Of a stretch of DNA of 32,169 nt, positions 7,509-15,407 are shown piece by piece. Numbering within the stretch: the stretch's first letter is position 1; the number at the start of each line of letters is the position of its first letter. The notes below the pieces were generated by a model. The model made no database searches. It was given only the letters and a program-made list of their open reading frames with translations, and was not told the origin of the DNA. Source of the stretch: an uncultured Clostridia bacterium (GTDB taxonomy: Bacteria; Bacillota; Clostridia; Lachnospirales; CAG-274); contig CANQIA010000021.1 in the NCBI GenBank assembly GCA_947624015.1, forward strand, positions 1-32,169. The letters run 5' to 3'. Both the position numbers and the translations under genes were made by a program.

Positions 7509-8264
7509 CTAACATATCCAGACAGAAGTTTTCTCTTCTATATTTTCAAAAAACCATTTTGCGTCCTCCACGCTCATACGCACACAACCGCTTGAATGCT
7601 TTTGTCCAAGCACGGGATCCGTTATATTCTTGTTTTTGTCCATAGCCACCGAGTGGAAGAGATAGCTGTCGTTAAATCTGACCCAATACATTGCTCCGCT
7701 GCCGAGCCTTTCGGAATAGAACCACGTTCCTCTGTCACTTATTTTATAGTGACCTCTTGTAGTGGGAGACTTGTTTGCGCCTGTGGCGCACACTATACGT
7801 CTTTCGACCTTCCAGCCGCCCTTTTCTCCTTTCAGGACATATACTCTCTGTCTGTCAATATCCACCCATACAAAATGACAGGTTTCGCTAGCAATATTAT
7901 TATTGGCATAATCCTCGATTATATTATTGGAAAGTACTGATGTATCGGCAGGTCTGTCACGGGGAATATCAAGCGTTTCGGCTTTAACCCAGCCCATTGT
8001 GTTTTTCGATCTTATATAATACCACTTTGTGCCTCTGTCCTTTATTATTTCCACCTTGGTACCCGATACCAGCATATTTACAGGCTTTCCGTCTATGCTC
8101 TCATATAACACGGCGCCTCTTGGAACAGAAGCGTACACAGCCGAGCTTCTTATAAAGGACGGCATTTCCTCGGCATTGATGTTTATTATATTAAGTATGA
8201 TCACTAATATCGCCGTTGCCGCAAAAATAGCTCCGCCTCCCAGAAAAAGTATCTTTTTATTCAT
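7509..8264 (-). CDS. L,D-transpeptidase (YkuD) with SH3 domain
   Basis: It makes 3-3 cross-links in peptidoglycan or attaches proteins to it, outside the membrane. The 251-residue protein has an N-terminal membrane anchor (about residues 4-30), an SH3-like domain (about 45-100, ending MGWVKAETL), and a YkuD catalytic domain with HSSGCVRMSVEDAKWF; the catalytic Cys is about residue 227. The ATG start (MNKKILF) was preferred over a GTG three codons upstream because GAGG lies 7-8 nt before the ATG and overlaps the GTG. The gene is divergent from nadB. The final residues (VWIC) end right after the domain, which is normal for the family. Confidence 0.93.
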   Translation of the reverse strand: MNKKILFLGGGAIFAATAILVIILNIININAEEMPSFIRSSAVYASVPRGAVLYESIDGKPVNMLVSGTKVEIIKDRGTKWYYIRSKNTMGWVKAETLDIPRDRPADTSVLSNNIIEDYANNNIASETCHFVWVDIDRQRVYVLKGEKGGWKVERRIVCATGANKSPTTRGHYKISDRGTWFYSERLGSGAMYWVRFNDSYLFHSVAMDKNKNITDPVLGQKHSSGCVRMSVEDAKWFFENIEEKTSVWIC

Positions 8265-8334
8265 AATATGCACCTCATCTCATTATAAAGTATGACGATA
8301 TCAAAAATATTTATACTTATTCGCAATATTAAAC

Positions 8335-8362
8335 TTGAATTTTTGTATAATTCGTGTAAAAT
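8335..8362 (+). promoter_or_regulatory. Putative nadB promoter
   Basis: TTGAAT at 8335-8340 and TAAAAT at 8357-8362 are separated by 16 bp, about 38 bp before the ATG. I saw no convincing NadR/NiaR-type operator. Confidence 0.5.
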
Positions 8363-8400
8363 GTAATTATAGGAATAAATAAAAACCGTGAGGGCAGCTT

Positions 8401-9873
8401 ATGATAAAAACAGATATACTCATAATCGGCTCGGGAATAGGCGCTCTCAGCGTTGCTTCCGAGCTGTGTAAATATAAAAGAAAAATACTTGTTATTACAA
8501 AGGGGCTTACAAAATCCTGTAATTCCTCACTGGCGCAGGGCGGTATTTCGGTTGCCCTGTCCGAGGAGGATAACTATAAGCTCCATTACAAGGATACTAT
8601 GACCGCAGGCTGCAATATAAACGATCCCGAAGCAGTGCTTAAGCTAGTATCCACAGCTCCCGAGGTAATAAAGGAATTTATAGCCACAGGTATGGTATTC
8701 GACAAGGACGAAAACGGCAATATCGCCTTTGGAAGAGAAGGAGCGCACAGTCTTAACAGGATAATACACGCAGGCGGCGACAGAACAGGTCTGAGAGTCG
8801 TTGAGCAGCTTTTGAGAAATATCACTACCGATGTCACCATTATACAAAATGAAATGGCTCTGGAGCTGAGAGTAAAAAACGGCAGGTGTTCAGGAGTCAT
8901 TACAAGAAACGATGACGGAGAGATACATACTTATCATGCCAACTATACGGTACTTGCCACAGGTGGCGTAGGTCAGCTATACCCTTCCACGTCAAATGAT
9001 ATTACAATTACAGGCGACGGTATATCAATGGCATACAGAGCCGGCTGCCGTCTTAAAAATCTGGAATTCATACAGTTCCACCCTACCATGCTGACCATAG
9101 ACGGCAAAGCCTACGGTCTTGTATCCGAGGCGGTAAGAGGCGCAGGCGGTATACTTGTAAATGAAAAGGGACAAAAAATAATGGAGGGAGTGCATCCCCA
9201 AAAGGATCTTGCTCCCAGAGATGTAGTTGCAAGAGAGGTATACGCCCACTATCTCAAAGGCGAGAAAATATATTTGGACACAAGCGCAGTAAAGGATTTC
9301 CGAGAGAAGTTCCCTACCGTTACCGAAATATGCCAGGAACACGGAGTAAACGTAGACGATAAGCTGATACCCGTAGCTCCCGGCGCTCACTTCCATATGG
9401 GCGGCGTAGAGGCTACTCCCGAGGGCATTACAAATATAGAAGGACTTTTTGCCGTAGGCGAGGTTGCCTGCACGGGAGTACACGGCGCCAACAGACTGGC
9501 AAGCAATTCTCTTTTGGAGGGCATAGTTTTCGGCAAGCTTCTTGCCGATCATATTGCTCATAACAAAAGGATCGCTCCCGAGATAACAGACGATATCTCC
9601 CCCTACACCCTAGGCGCTTTGCCCGACAAGGCGGATATACAGCAGCATATGATGCAGTTCGTAGGCATAGTAAGGCATTTTGACCGTATGGAGGAAATAC
9701 TGGACTGGTTCCGCAAATATATGCCCGACCACAAGGATTTTGTAAAGCTTAATATAGAAAAGACTTCAAACGAGCAATTTGAAATATACAATATGCTTAC
9801 GGCAGGCTGGCTAATAGCAAAGGCAGCCTCAGAAAGAAAGGAAAGCATCGGCGCCCACTATATTGTTAAATAA
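8401..9873 (+). CDS. nadB: L-aspartate oxidase
   Basis: A flavoenzyme that oxidises L-aspartate to iminoaspartate, the first step of de novo NAD synthesis; in anaerobes fumarate serves as electron acceptor. The 490-residue protein starts with the FAD dinucleotide fold (GSGIGA at residues 10-15). It has the family signatures SSLAQGGISVAL, HAGGDRTG, EFIQFHPT, and the FAD-contacting GANRLASNSLLEG near residue 370. It is a little shorter than the best known orthologues, mainly at the C-terminus. The usual partners nadA and nadC are not in the window. GAGG lies 8 nt before the ATG. Fumarate reductase flavoproteins are related, but the NadB-specific motifs favour this call. Confidence 0.93.
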   Translation: MIKTDILIIGSGIGALSVASELCKYKRKILVITKGLTKSCNSSLAQGGISVALSEEDNYKLHYKDTMTAGCNINDPEAVLKLVSTAPEVIKEFIATGMVFDKDENGNIAFGREGAHSLNRIIHAGGDRTGLRVVEQLLRNITTDVTIIQNEMALELRVKNGRCSGVITRNDDGEIHTYHANYTVLATGGVGQLYPSTSNDITITGDGISMAYRAGCRLKNLEFIQFHPTMLTIDGKAYGLVSEAVRGAGGILVNEKGQKIMEGVHPQKDLAPRDVVAREVYAHYLKGEKIYLDTSAVKDFREKFPTVTEICQEHGVNVDDKLIPVAPGAHFHMGGVEATPEGITNIEGLFAVGEVACTGVHGANRLASNSLLEGIVFGKLLADHIAHNKRIAPEITDDISPYTLGALPDKADIQQHMMQFVGIVRHFDRMEEILDWFRKYMPDHKDFVKLNIEKTSNEQFEIYNMLTAGWLIAKAASERKESIGAHYIVK

Positions 9874-9911
9874 CAGGAGCGCCTGCTTGCTTTGGCTATG
9901 TAATATAATTA

Positions 9912-9939
9912 AGGGAGCTGTTCAATTTGACAGCTCCCT
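9912..9939. terminator. Terminator between nadB and the M15 peptidase gene
   Basis: Ten-bp arms AGGGAGCTGT (9912-9921) and ACAGCTCCCT (9930-9939). The TGA stop codon of the minus-strand peptidase gene (9922-9924) lies in the loop, so the hairpin overlaps that gene's last codons. The flanks are AT-rich on the minus-strand side; no long T-run on either strand, so strength is uncertain. Confidence 0.6.
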
Positions 9940-10722
9940 GTTCAGTATTACGATACCGTCGGAATGATCCACCTGGATATCCCCTATAATATCTGCAAAA
10001 TCTCTGAGTTTAACATAATTGCTACCTCTTATGTTGACAGCCTTTGCCTTTTTTATTTCTCCTTTGTCGCTTATGCTTATATCCTCTATCTTATTGTCCA
10101 AAACAGGCAGCTTCGTGTCCTCATTGTAATCCACTTTAAAGCCTGCGTTTTCAAGACCCCTCAGATTTATGAAATTTCTGCCGTTTTTAACTATCTTGTC
10201 TATTTTAATGGTCCTTCCGTTTACATTTATATATCCCGTTTCCACCACTTCCGCTTCCTCCTTTTGGGTAATATACACGTCCTGCCATGTTTTTTTAAAA
10301 TTGTCCGGAGTGGAATAGAGCTTTTTTAAAGCGGCGGGAGTGCTTCCCCAGTATTTCAGTTGAAAATGCGGAAGATCCACAGGCTTTGTCCAGTCGCCTC
10401 CCCACTCCAGACCCAGATTCTTTCCTATCTTGCCTACCTTATTGAACCAGCCGTCGCTGTTGTTGTAGGCTCCCTTTCCGTCGTTCCTTATTACATCAAA
10501 GGCAACGCCCCATTGGTGCATTGAGCCGTAATCCGTACCCTTGGCATATGTAACGATAGCGCCGGGTTCACTACGCCCTTGGGCATAGAGCCTGTTCTGT
10601 TCGGCAACTGTTCTGAAGCATTCCCCAAGCTTTATTGTAAGTCCTTTTTTGCCGCATTCTCTTATGAGCCGTGATGCAAGCATCTGAAGCTCGGGATGAC
10701 ATTTTGTTATATCTCTTCCCAT
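9922..10722 (-). CDS. M15-family peptidase (phage endolysin-like) with stalk domain
   Basis: The start is the ATG (MGRDITKCHPE) preceded by AGGAGG 8 nt upstream; the longer frame has no ribosome binding site. Residues 1-135 match the L-Ala-D-Glu/D-Ala-D-Ala peptidase domain typical of phage endolysins: FRTVAEQNRLYAQGR, GSMHQWGVAFDV and DLPHFQL give zinc ligands His69, Asp76 and His119. Residues about 160-266 form a copper amine oxidase N-terminal-like stalk domain (GYINVNGRTIKIDKI, NFINLRGLENAGF, YVKLRDFADIIG). There is no signal peptide, as in phage lysins that depend on a holin, yet no holin or other phage gene is near. It probably cleaves peptidoglycan stem peptides; how it leaves the cell is not evident. 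Confidence 0.9.
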   Translation of the reverse strand: MGRDITKCHPELQMLASRLIRECGKKGLTIKLGECFRTVAEQNRLYAQGRSEPGAIVTYAKGTDYGSMHQWGVAFDVIRNDGKGAYNNSDGWFNKVGKIGKNLGLEWGGDWTKPVDLPHFQLKYWGSTPAALKKLYSTPDNFKKTWQDVYITQKEEAEVVETGYINVNGRTIKIDKIVKNGRNFINLRGLENAGFKVDYNEDTKLPVLDNKIEDISISDKGEIKKAKAVNIRGSNYVKLRDFADIIGDIQVDHSDGIVILNRELSN

Positions 10723-10770
10723 AATTATTACCTCCTGATATAGGATATGCCCATATATCAAAGCTGTGAC

Positions 10771-10797
10771 AAAAAAAGCCGAGGTTTCCCTCGGCTT
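10771..10797 (-). terminator. Intrinsic terminator for the rsuA-transglutaminase transcript
   Basis: Nine-bp arms (10776-10784 with 10789-10797) are followed on the minus strand by seven T (complement of 10771-10777). It lies below the transglutaminase gene and beyond repeat family A copy 2, so that repeat would be part of the 3' untranslated region. Confidence 0.85.
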
Positions 10798-10800
10798 ATA

Positions 10801-11070
10801 GGGTGTCGATAAAATCGACACCCTTGAAAGAAATGCTTTTTGGCATTTCTTTCAGTTATCTAAGGAAAGAACCAGCCGTGTTTTCCGCAATTTAGGCATA
10901 AATGCCTAAATTACAGAAAAGTTCCTATCCTCGGAGGAAGTAAATTCCTCCTGCGGATTAAAGTCTGCGACCCGGTTGCATGGCGAGCAGCATTACGAAG
11001 TAATGCGACCAGCGCTTTTTCAGGCTGTTCTTTATTTTAATTCATATTGCTGCCAAAATATTGTTTTTTC
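10801..11070. repeat. Family A intergenic repeat, copy 2 (inverted relative to copy 1)
   Basis: It contains, in reverse order and orientation, the modules of copy 1: GGGTGTCGAT hairpin (10801-10823), GAAAGAAATGC hairpin (10826-10853), the long palindrome (10881-10920), the GGAGGAA hairpin (about 10933-10952) and the AATATT-GTCGAAAA end (11053-11070). Copy 2 also carries about 40 bp (around 10971-11010, itself containing GCATTACTTCGTAATGC) that copy 1 lacks. Relative to copy 1, stem changes keep pairing: a C-G pair becomes G-C in the GTGTCGAT hairpin, and two U-A pairs become U-G in the long palindrome when read on the minus strand. Confidence 0.85.
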
Positions 11071-11077
11071 GACAATA

Positions 11078-12178
11078 TTACTTTAACAAAACATTGTATG
11101 TGCTTTCCTTACCGTACTCGCCTGTTACGGCAACGGAATGGAAGCCTCTGTTCTTTGTAAGCTTCTTTATTTCATCGGCTGAATTTATAATATAGCCCTT
11201 TGTTCTGAATGTGATAGACGTCTTTCCCTTATTAAGGCTGTCGTTTATAATATCCTCCAGCTCCTGAGCGGAGCCTGCGATACAGTTATTGTACACATGA
11301 TAGTTGTACTTTTCGGCAGTACACTCGGGATAATCCTCCCTGTTCCATTTATGGCTTGAAGATATATATTCATCGGTTACATTAAAGAAATCGTATCTCT
11401 CTCTGTATTCCACATCGGGAGCAGGGTCATCGCTTGTCACATCCACATGATAGTAATCTCCGTCAAGATTTATCATTATCCACATATGACCTATGCCGTT
11501 TGCCTCGCCTGTTACAAAACGCACATCCAGATTTGCCATTTTGCACATCATATAGAAAAGATTGGCATAGGCTTCACATATACCCTCCTTATCCATTACA
11601 ATGCCAGTTATAGTGTGGGCTCTTCTGGGTACCTCGGAGGTACCCGTAGGACCGTATTTGTAGTTGTCCGTTATAAAATTATGTATGGCAAGCTCTCTGT
11701 CAAATTCGGTAGAGCAATCCTTTATAATATCGGCAGTCATATTTTTGACGGCGCTGTATACCTGCTTTTCCTCTAAATCCAGCTTGCTGTAAAGCCTTTC
11801 GTCAGCCAGTACCCTTATCATCTTGTAGTTTGGGTTATATTCAAAGGAATAGGTTATCCTTGCTCTGCCCGAATCCACACTGCCCTTTGCTGTTGTGGAA
11901 ACATCATAGGACTTAAGCTGAGAAAGATCGTATTCCTCCGAATTGAATTCGGGTATACTCAATGTTATGGAATCCTCCAAAGCCATATTTGCATTTTTTA
12001 TCTCCTCAAGCCATTCCTCTTTGCTGTCAACTCTGCCTGCGTTTTTTTCACTGTAGGCGGCGCCTCTTATGCCCGAATACAGATTTCTCCATGCTGAAAT
12101 AACGTCCTCCATATTGTCGGCGGCAACTGTCTGCGCCATTATAACGGCAGCTATTATTATAAGCAATATTTTTTTCAT
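11078..12178 (-). CDS. Exported transglutaminase-like (cysteine protease fold) protein
   Basis: The 366-residue precursor has a signal peptide (MKKILLIIIAAVIMAQTVAA). A transglutaminase-core domain spans about residues 155-255 with the catalytic triad visible: Cys201 in KEGICEAYANLF, His231 in GIGHMWIMI and Asp246 in YYHVDVTSDDP. The N-terminal 130 residues look like a beta-rich domain preceding the core. The C-terminal segment includes SADEIKKLTKNRGFHSVAV. In bacteria such proteins are usually proteases or cross-linkers of the cell envelope; the substrate is unknown. The ATG overlaps the rsuA stop (ATGA) and its GGAGGT lies inside the end of rsuA, so translation is coupled. Family A repeat sequence begins a few bases downstream of its stop. 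Confidence 0.9.
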   Translation of the reverse strand: MKKILLIIIAAVIMAQTVAADNMEDVISAWRNLYSGIRGAAYSEKNAGRVDSKEEWLEEIKNANMALEDSITLSIPEFNSEEYDLSQLKSYDVSTTAKGSVDSGRARITYSFEYNPNYKMIRVLADERLYSKLDLEEKQVYSAVKNMTADIIKDCSTEFDRELAIHNFITDNYKYGPTGTSEVPRRAHTITGIVMDKEGICEAYANLFYMMCKMANLDVRFVTGEANGIGHMWIMINLDGDYYHVDVTSDDPAPDVEYRERYDFFNVTDEYISSSHKWNREDYPECTAEKYNYHVYNNCIAGSAQELEDIINDSLNKGKTSITFRTKGYIINSADEIKKLTKNRGFHSVAVTGEYGKESTYNVLLK

Positions 12179-12912
12179 ATATCGTTACCTCCTCGGGATA
12201 CTCTCCTTACATAGTCCTTCTCCTGGGCGCTAAGGGGTCTGTACTCTCCTTCCCCCAGCTTTTCGTCAAGGTGTATTTCGCCAAAGGCTGTTCTCTTAAG
12301 ATACACTACCTTACAGCCCACAGCCTCAAACATTCTCTTTATCTGATGATATTTTCCCTCTCTTATTACGACCTCCGCTTTGGTAAGTCCGTTGCTTTTC
12401 TCTTTTATTATAAGCTCTGAGCTTATTGTTGTAAAGTCCTTAAATGCAATTCCTTCTCTGAATTTTTTTATAACATTCTCGTTCACATTGCCTTCCACCA
12501 GGGCAATATACCTTTTCTCCACATGTTTTGCGGGAGAAAGAGAATTGTGGGCAAAGCTCCCGTCGTTTGTAAGTATCAAAAGCCCCACTGTATCCTTGTC
12601 GAGCCTGCCTACGGGAAAAAGCTTGTAATTATCGTATTCCTTGCCCAATATATCGATAACCGTCCTGTCGTTTTTATCATGGCTTGCGGAAACTGTACCT
12701 GCAGGCTTATTCAGCATTATATATACATATTTTTCATTATCCACAATACTTTGGTCAAGAGCTACAATGTCCTCTTCACTTATTTTATATTCGGCTGATT
12801 TTACACATATTCCGTTTACATTTACTCTGCCGGATCTTATGATATTTTTTATTTCGGAGCGGCTGCCCTTTCCTCTGTTGGCTAAAAACCTGTCCAGTCT
12901 TTCTTTCGCCAA
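12175..12912 (-). CDS. rsuA: 16S rRNA pseudouridine synthase, RsuA family
   Basis: It isomerises a uridine of 16S rRNA (position 516 in E. coli numbering) to pseudouridine. It has an N-terminal S4 RNA-binding domain (RLDRFLANRGKGSR-x-E, GRVNVNG), then the catalytic domain with YIMLNKPAG and VGRLDKDTVGLLILTNDG, whose Asp is the catalytic residue. SPAKHVEKRY is typical of RsuA rather than RluB. The start is a TTG (complement 12910-12912): GAGGTG lies 6 nt upstream, whereas a GTG three codons earlier falls inside that ribosome binding site. The product is about 245 residues. The following gene overlaps by 4 bp (ATGA). Confidence 0.88.
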   Translation of the reverse strand: MAKERLDRFLANRGKGSRSEIKNIIRSGRVNVNGICVKSAEYKISEEDIVALDQSIVDNEKYVYIMLNKPAGTVSASHDKNDRTVIDILGKEYDNYKLFPVGRLDKDTVGLLILTNDGSFAHNSLSPAKHVEKRYIALVEGNVNENVIKKFREGIAFKDFTTISSELIIKEKSNGLTKAEVVIREGKYHQIKRMFEAVGCKVVYLKRTAFGEIHLDEKLGEGEYRPLSAQEKDYVRRVSRGGNDI

Positions 12913-12954
12913 AATATTCACCTCAAATTAATGAATTTGTAATGAAAATATATA

Positions 12955-12983
12955 TATACAAATCCAAAGGAATTTGATATAAT
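12955..12983 (+). promoter_or_regulatory. Putative promoter of the small-protein/radA transcript
   Basis: A perfect TATAAT at 12978-12983 with an extended TG (TTTGATATAAT). The sequence 17 bp upstream (TATACA, 12955-12960) is a weak -35. It is followed by a leader of about 50 nt and AGGAGG before the ATG. Confidence 0.5.
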
Positions 12984-13038
12984 TATATTAAATATAATAA
13001 AAATTGTCAAAAAAAATTTATATCAGGAGGAAAAGACA

Positions 13039-13449
13039 ATGGCAATTATTAAGGAAATCATTTGTACAGAGGCAGACGGATCTTTAAGCTTCGGAAATTA
13101 CACCGTAGCCGATAAGCAGAAATTGGAGGGCTTTAAAGTAGGAGAGGATACCTATAAGGTAAGGACTCACAAAGATGTTACACGCCTTTCCAAAAACGGC
13201 AGCCTTGTTCTTGAGACAGTTCCCGGCGCTGCTGTACACAGCCTTAAGATAAGCGCTAACGGCGCCGTGTTCTCCATTGAGGGCAACGGCAGTACAATGG
13301 TAACGATAGAGCTTGAACAGGACACAAACTACTCAATTTATATAGATGATGTAAATGTAGACAAAATAAAGAGCAATCTTTCCGGCAAGGTAAGCTTCAG
13401 CATAGAGTTAAACGACAACCCTCAGGCTGTCAAAATAATAAAGCACTGA
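13039..13449 (+). CDS. Conserved-type small beta-rich protein, function unknown
   Basis: A 136-residue protein with AGGAGG 8 nt before the ATG. It has no signal peptide or membrane segment and no cysteine except one near the N-terminus. The first 60 residues (EADGSLSFGNYTV-x-DKQKLEGF, DTYKVRTHKDVTRL) and the second half (alternating strands such as SLKISANGAVFSIEG and VSFSIELNDN) look like a small all-beta fold. It ends 1 bp before radA, so the two are translated from one message, which ties it to DNA repair or competence only by position. I recognise similar proteins as uncharacterised in Clostridia and assign no function. Confidence 0.85.
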   Translation: MAIIKEIICTEADGSLSFGNYTVADKQKLEGFKVGEDTYKVRTHKDVTRLSKNGSLVLETVPGAAVHSLKISANGAVFSIEGNGSTMVTIELEQDTNYSIYIDDVNVDKIKSNLSGKVSFSIELNDNPQAVKIIKH

Positions 13450-13450
13450 T

Positions 13451-14806
13451 ATGGCTAAGAGCAAGACTAAATTCGTTTGCCAAAACTGCGGCTATGAAAC
13501 GGTAAAGTGGCTGGGCAAGTGTCCCGGCTGCGGAAACTTCGGCACCCTTTTGGAAGAAACGGTCGCCGTTGTAAAAAGCAGGGGAACGGGTATATCCTCT
13601 TCATACAGACCTCAGAGGCTCAATGAAATTACCTCCGAAAAAGAGGACAGAGTGCTTACGGGGCTTTCAGAGCTGGACAGGGTATTGGGCGGCGGTCTTG
13701 TGGCAGGCTCTCTTACCCTTGTGGGAGGCTATCCCGGTATAGGCAAGTCCACGCTCCTGCTTCAGATATGTCAGCGGCTCGGCGATCAGGGAAAGAAAAT
13801 ACTCTATGTATCAGGCGAGGAATCTCCACGCCAGATAAAAATGCGCGCAGACAGGCTCAATATAAATACAGACAAACTTAAGCTGCTTTCCGAGACAAAT
13901 ATGTCCGCCATAGAAAATGCCATAGGCTCCGAGGCTCCCGACTATGTTATAATCGACTCTATACAGACAATGTATCTGGAGGAAGCCTCATCCGCTCCCG
14001 GTTCTGTTACGCAGATAAGGGAAACTACGGCTAAGCTTATGAATTTAAGCAAGGGCAAAGGAATATCGGTAATAATAGTTGGGCATGTTACAAAGGACGG
14101 CAGCATAGCTGGACCCAGAGTCCTTGAGCATATGGTGGACACGGTACTTTATTTCGAGGGAGACAAAACGGCAAGCTACAGACTTTTAAGAGCCGTTAAG
14201 AACCGTTTTGGCGGCACCAATGAAATAGGCGTATTTGAAATGTCAAACGAGGGACTCAAGGAGATACTCAACCCGTCGGCATATATGCTCAGCGACAGAC
14301 CTATAAACGTATCGGGTACAGTAGTTACCTGTACGATAGAGGGGACCCGTCCTTTGCTCATAGAGGTACAGTCCCTCGTCAGCTTTACAAGCTTTAATAT
14401 GCCAAGGCGAATGGCAACGGGAATGGATTTTAACAGAGTAACGATACTTATAGCGGTACTGGAGAAAAGAGCAGGTCTCCGGCTTGGCAGCTATGATACC
14501 TATGTAAACATTACGGGAGGCATAAAGATAACAGAGCCTTCCCTTGATGCGGCAGTCGCTGCGGCAATAGCCTCCAGCTACAAGGATGTTCCCATACCTC
14601 CGGATACCATAATATTCGGGGAGATAGGTCTGACGGGAGAGCTTAGAGCAGTCGCCATGGCGGAAAAGAGAGTATCGGAGGCTGCACGCCTAGGCTTTAA
14701 ACGCTGCATAATACCAAAGGCAAATTTAAGCCGCTCCGTTAATATAAAGGGTATAGAAGTTATGGGAGTATCAAACGTATCCGAGCTTCTGGATGCCATA
14801 CTATAA
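13451..14806 (+). CDS. radA: DNA repair protein RadA
   Basis: A RecA-like, Lon-related ATPase that promotes branch migration during recombination and natural transformation. The 451-residue protein has a zinc finger (Cys10, Cys13, Cys24, Cys27), a RecA-type ATPase with Walker A GYPGIGKS (about 93-100) and Walker B DYVIIDS, the RadA-specific KNRFG motif (250-254), and a C-terminal Lon-protease-like domain. No good ribosome binding site precedes the ATG, which starts 1 nt after the previous stop, so translational coupling to the small upstream gene is likely. The family's disA partner gene is not present. Confidence 0.97.
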   Translation: MAKSKTKFVCQNCGYETVKWLGKCPGCGNFGTLLEETVAVVKSRGTGISSSYRPQRLNEITSEKEDRVLTGLSELDRVLGGGLVAGSLTLVGGYPGIGKSTLLLQICQRLGDQGKKILYVSGEESPRQIKMRADRLNINTDKLKLLSETNMSAIENAIGSEAPDYVIIDSIQTMYLEEASSAPGSVTQIRETTAKLMNLSKGKGISVIIVGHVTKDGSIAGPRVLEHMVDTVLYFEGDKTASYRLLRAVKNRFGGTNEIGVFEMSNEGLKEILNPSAYMLSDRPINVSGTVVTCTIEGTRPLLIEVQSLVSFTSFNMPRRMATGMDFNRVTILIAVLEKRAGLRLGSYDTYVNITGGIKITEPSLDAAVAAAIASSYKDVPIPPDTIIFGEIGLTGELRAVAMAEKRVSEAARLGFKRCIIPKANLSRSVNIKGIEVMGVSNVSELLDAIL

Positions 14807-14811
14807 AACAC

Positions 14812-14840
14812 TTGATATATTCGGCTTTTTGATGTAAAAT
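14812..14840 (+). promoter_or_regulatory. Putative promoter of the SEC-C/sua5/rpiB/upp/tagO run
   Basis: TTGATA (14812-14817) and TAAAAT (14835-14840) are separated by 17 bp, just after the radA stop. AGGAGG and the ATG of the next gene follow about 25-40 bp later. Confidence 0.6.
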
Positions 14841-14877
14841 ATGATGATAAAGTAAAAACCTAGGAGGAAATCAAAAA

Positions 14878-15381
14878 ATGACGTTGTGTGAACAATGGCT
14901 CTCATCAGCCTACTACAAGGACGGAAGGACCAATCAAGTACTCTGGAAGGACTACCTTCCCAAGGAGCAAAAAATATACGAGGATATTATAGAAAACAAG
15001 AAAACTCAGGTAAAAGGCACCGTAAAGGAGCTTGCCGAGCAGTATAATATGCCTTCCTCATATATAATAGGCTTTGTAGACGGCATAAACGAAACTCAGG
15101 ATCCTCAGATAGATATTGAAAAGCTTGAGGAAAATTCAGATATAGATATTAAAATAGATTTTACCGCTCTTTACAAAAAAATGGTGGAGTACAAGGCCGA
15201 TCATCTCTATTCTCTGCCCCAGTGGGACAACATATTTACTCCCGAGGAAAGAGAAGTACTCTACAAAGAGCAGAAGCGTTCAACCACAGTTGTAAACGAA
15301 GGTCCCAAGATCGGCAGAAACGACCCCTGTCCCTGCGGCAGCGGTAAAAAATACAAGAAATGCTGCGGAGCAAACAAATAA
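14878..15381 (+). CDS. SEC-C motif protein
   Basis: A 167-residue protein with AGGAGG 10 nt upstream. The body (about residues 1-140) is mostly helical and acidic, with [35 protein letters not shown] and an [10 protein letters not shown] segment. The C-terminus is a SEC-C zinc-binding motif, [19 protein letters not shown], like the one that links SecA to ribosomes and SecB. SEC-C tails are added to many small proteins and suggest ribosome, nucleic-acid or protein contacts. Homologues beside sua5 are, to my knowledge, uncharacterised. It is 26 bp ahead of sua5, so co-transcription is likely. Confidence 0.88.
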   Translation: MTLCEQWLSSAYYKDGRTNQVLWKDYLPKEQKIYEDIIENKKTQVKGTVKELAEQYNMPSSYIIGFVDGINETQDPQIDIEKLEENSDIDIKIDFTALYKKMVEYKADHLYSLPQWDNIFTPEEREVLYKEQKRSTTVVNEGPKIGRNDPCPCGSGKKYKKCCGANK

Positions 15382-15407
15382 TAAGCGGCTTGTGTGGTGC
15401 AATATAA

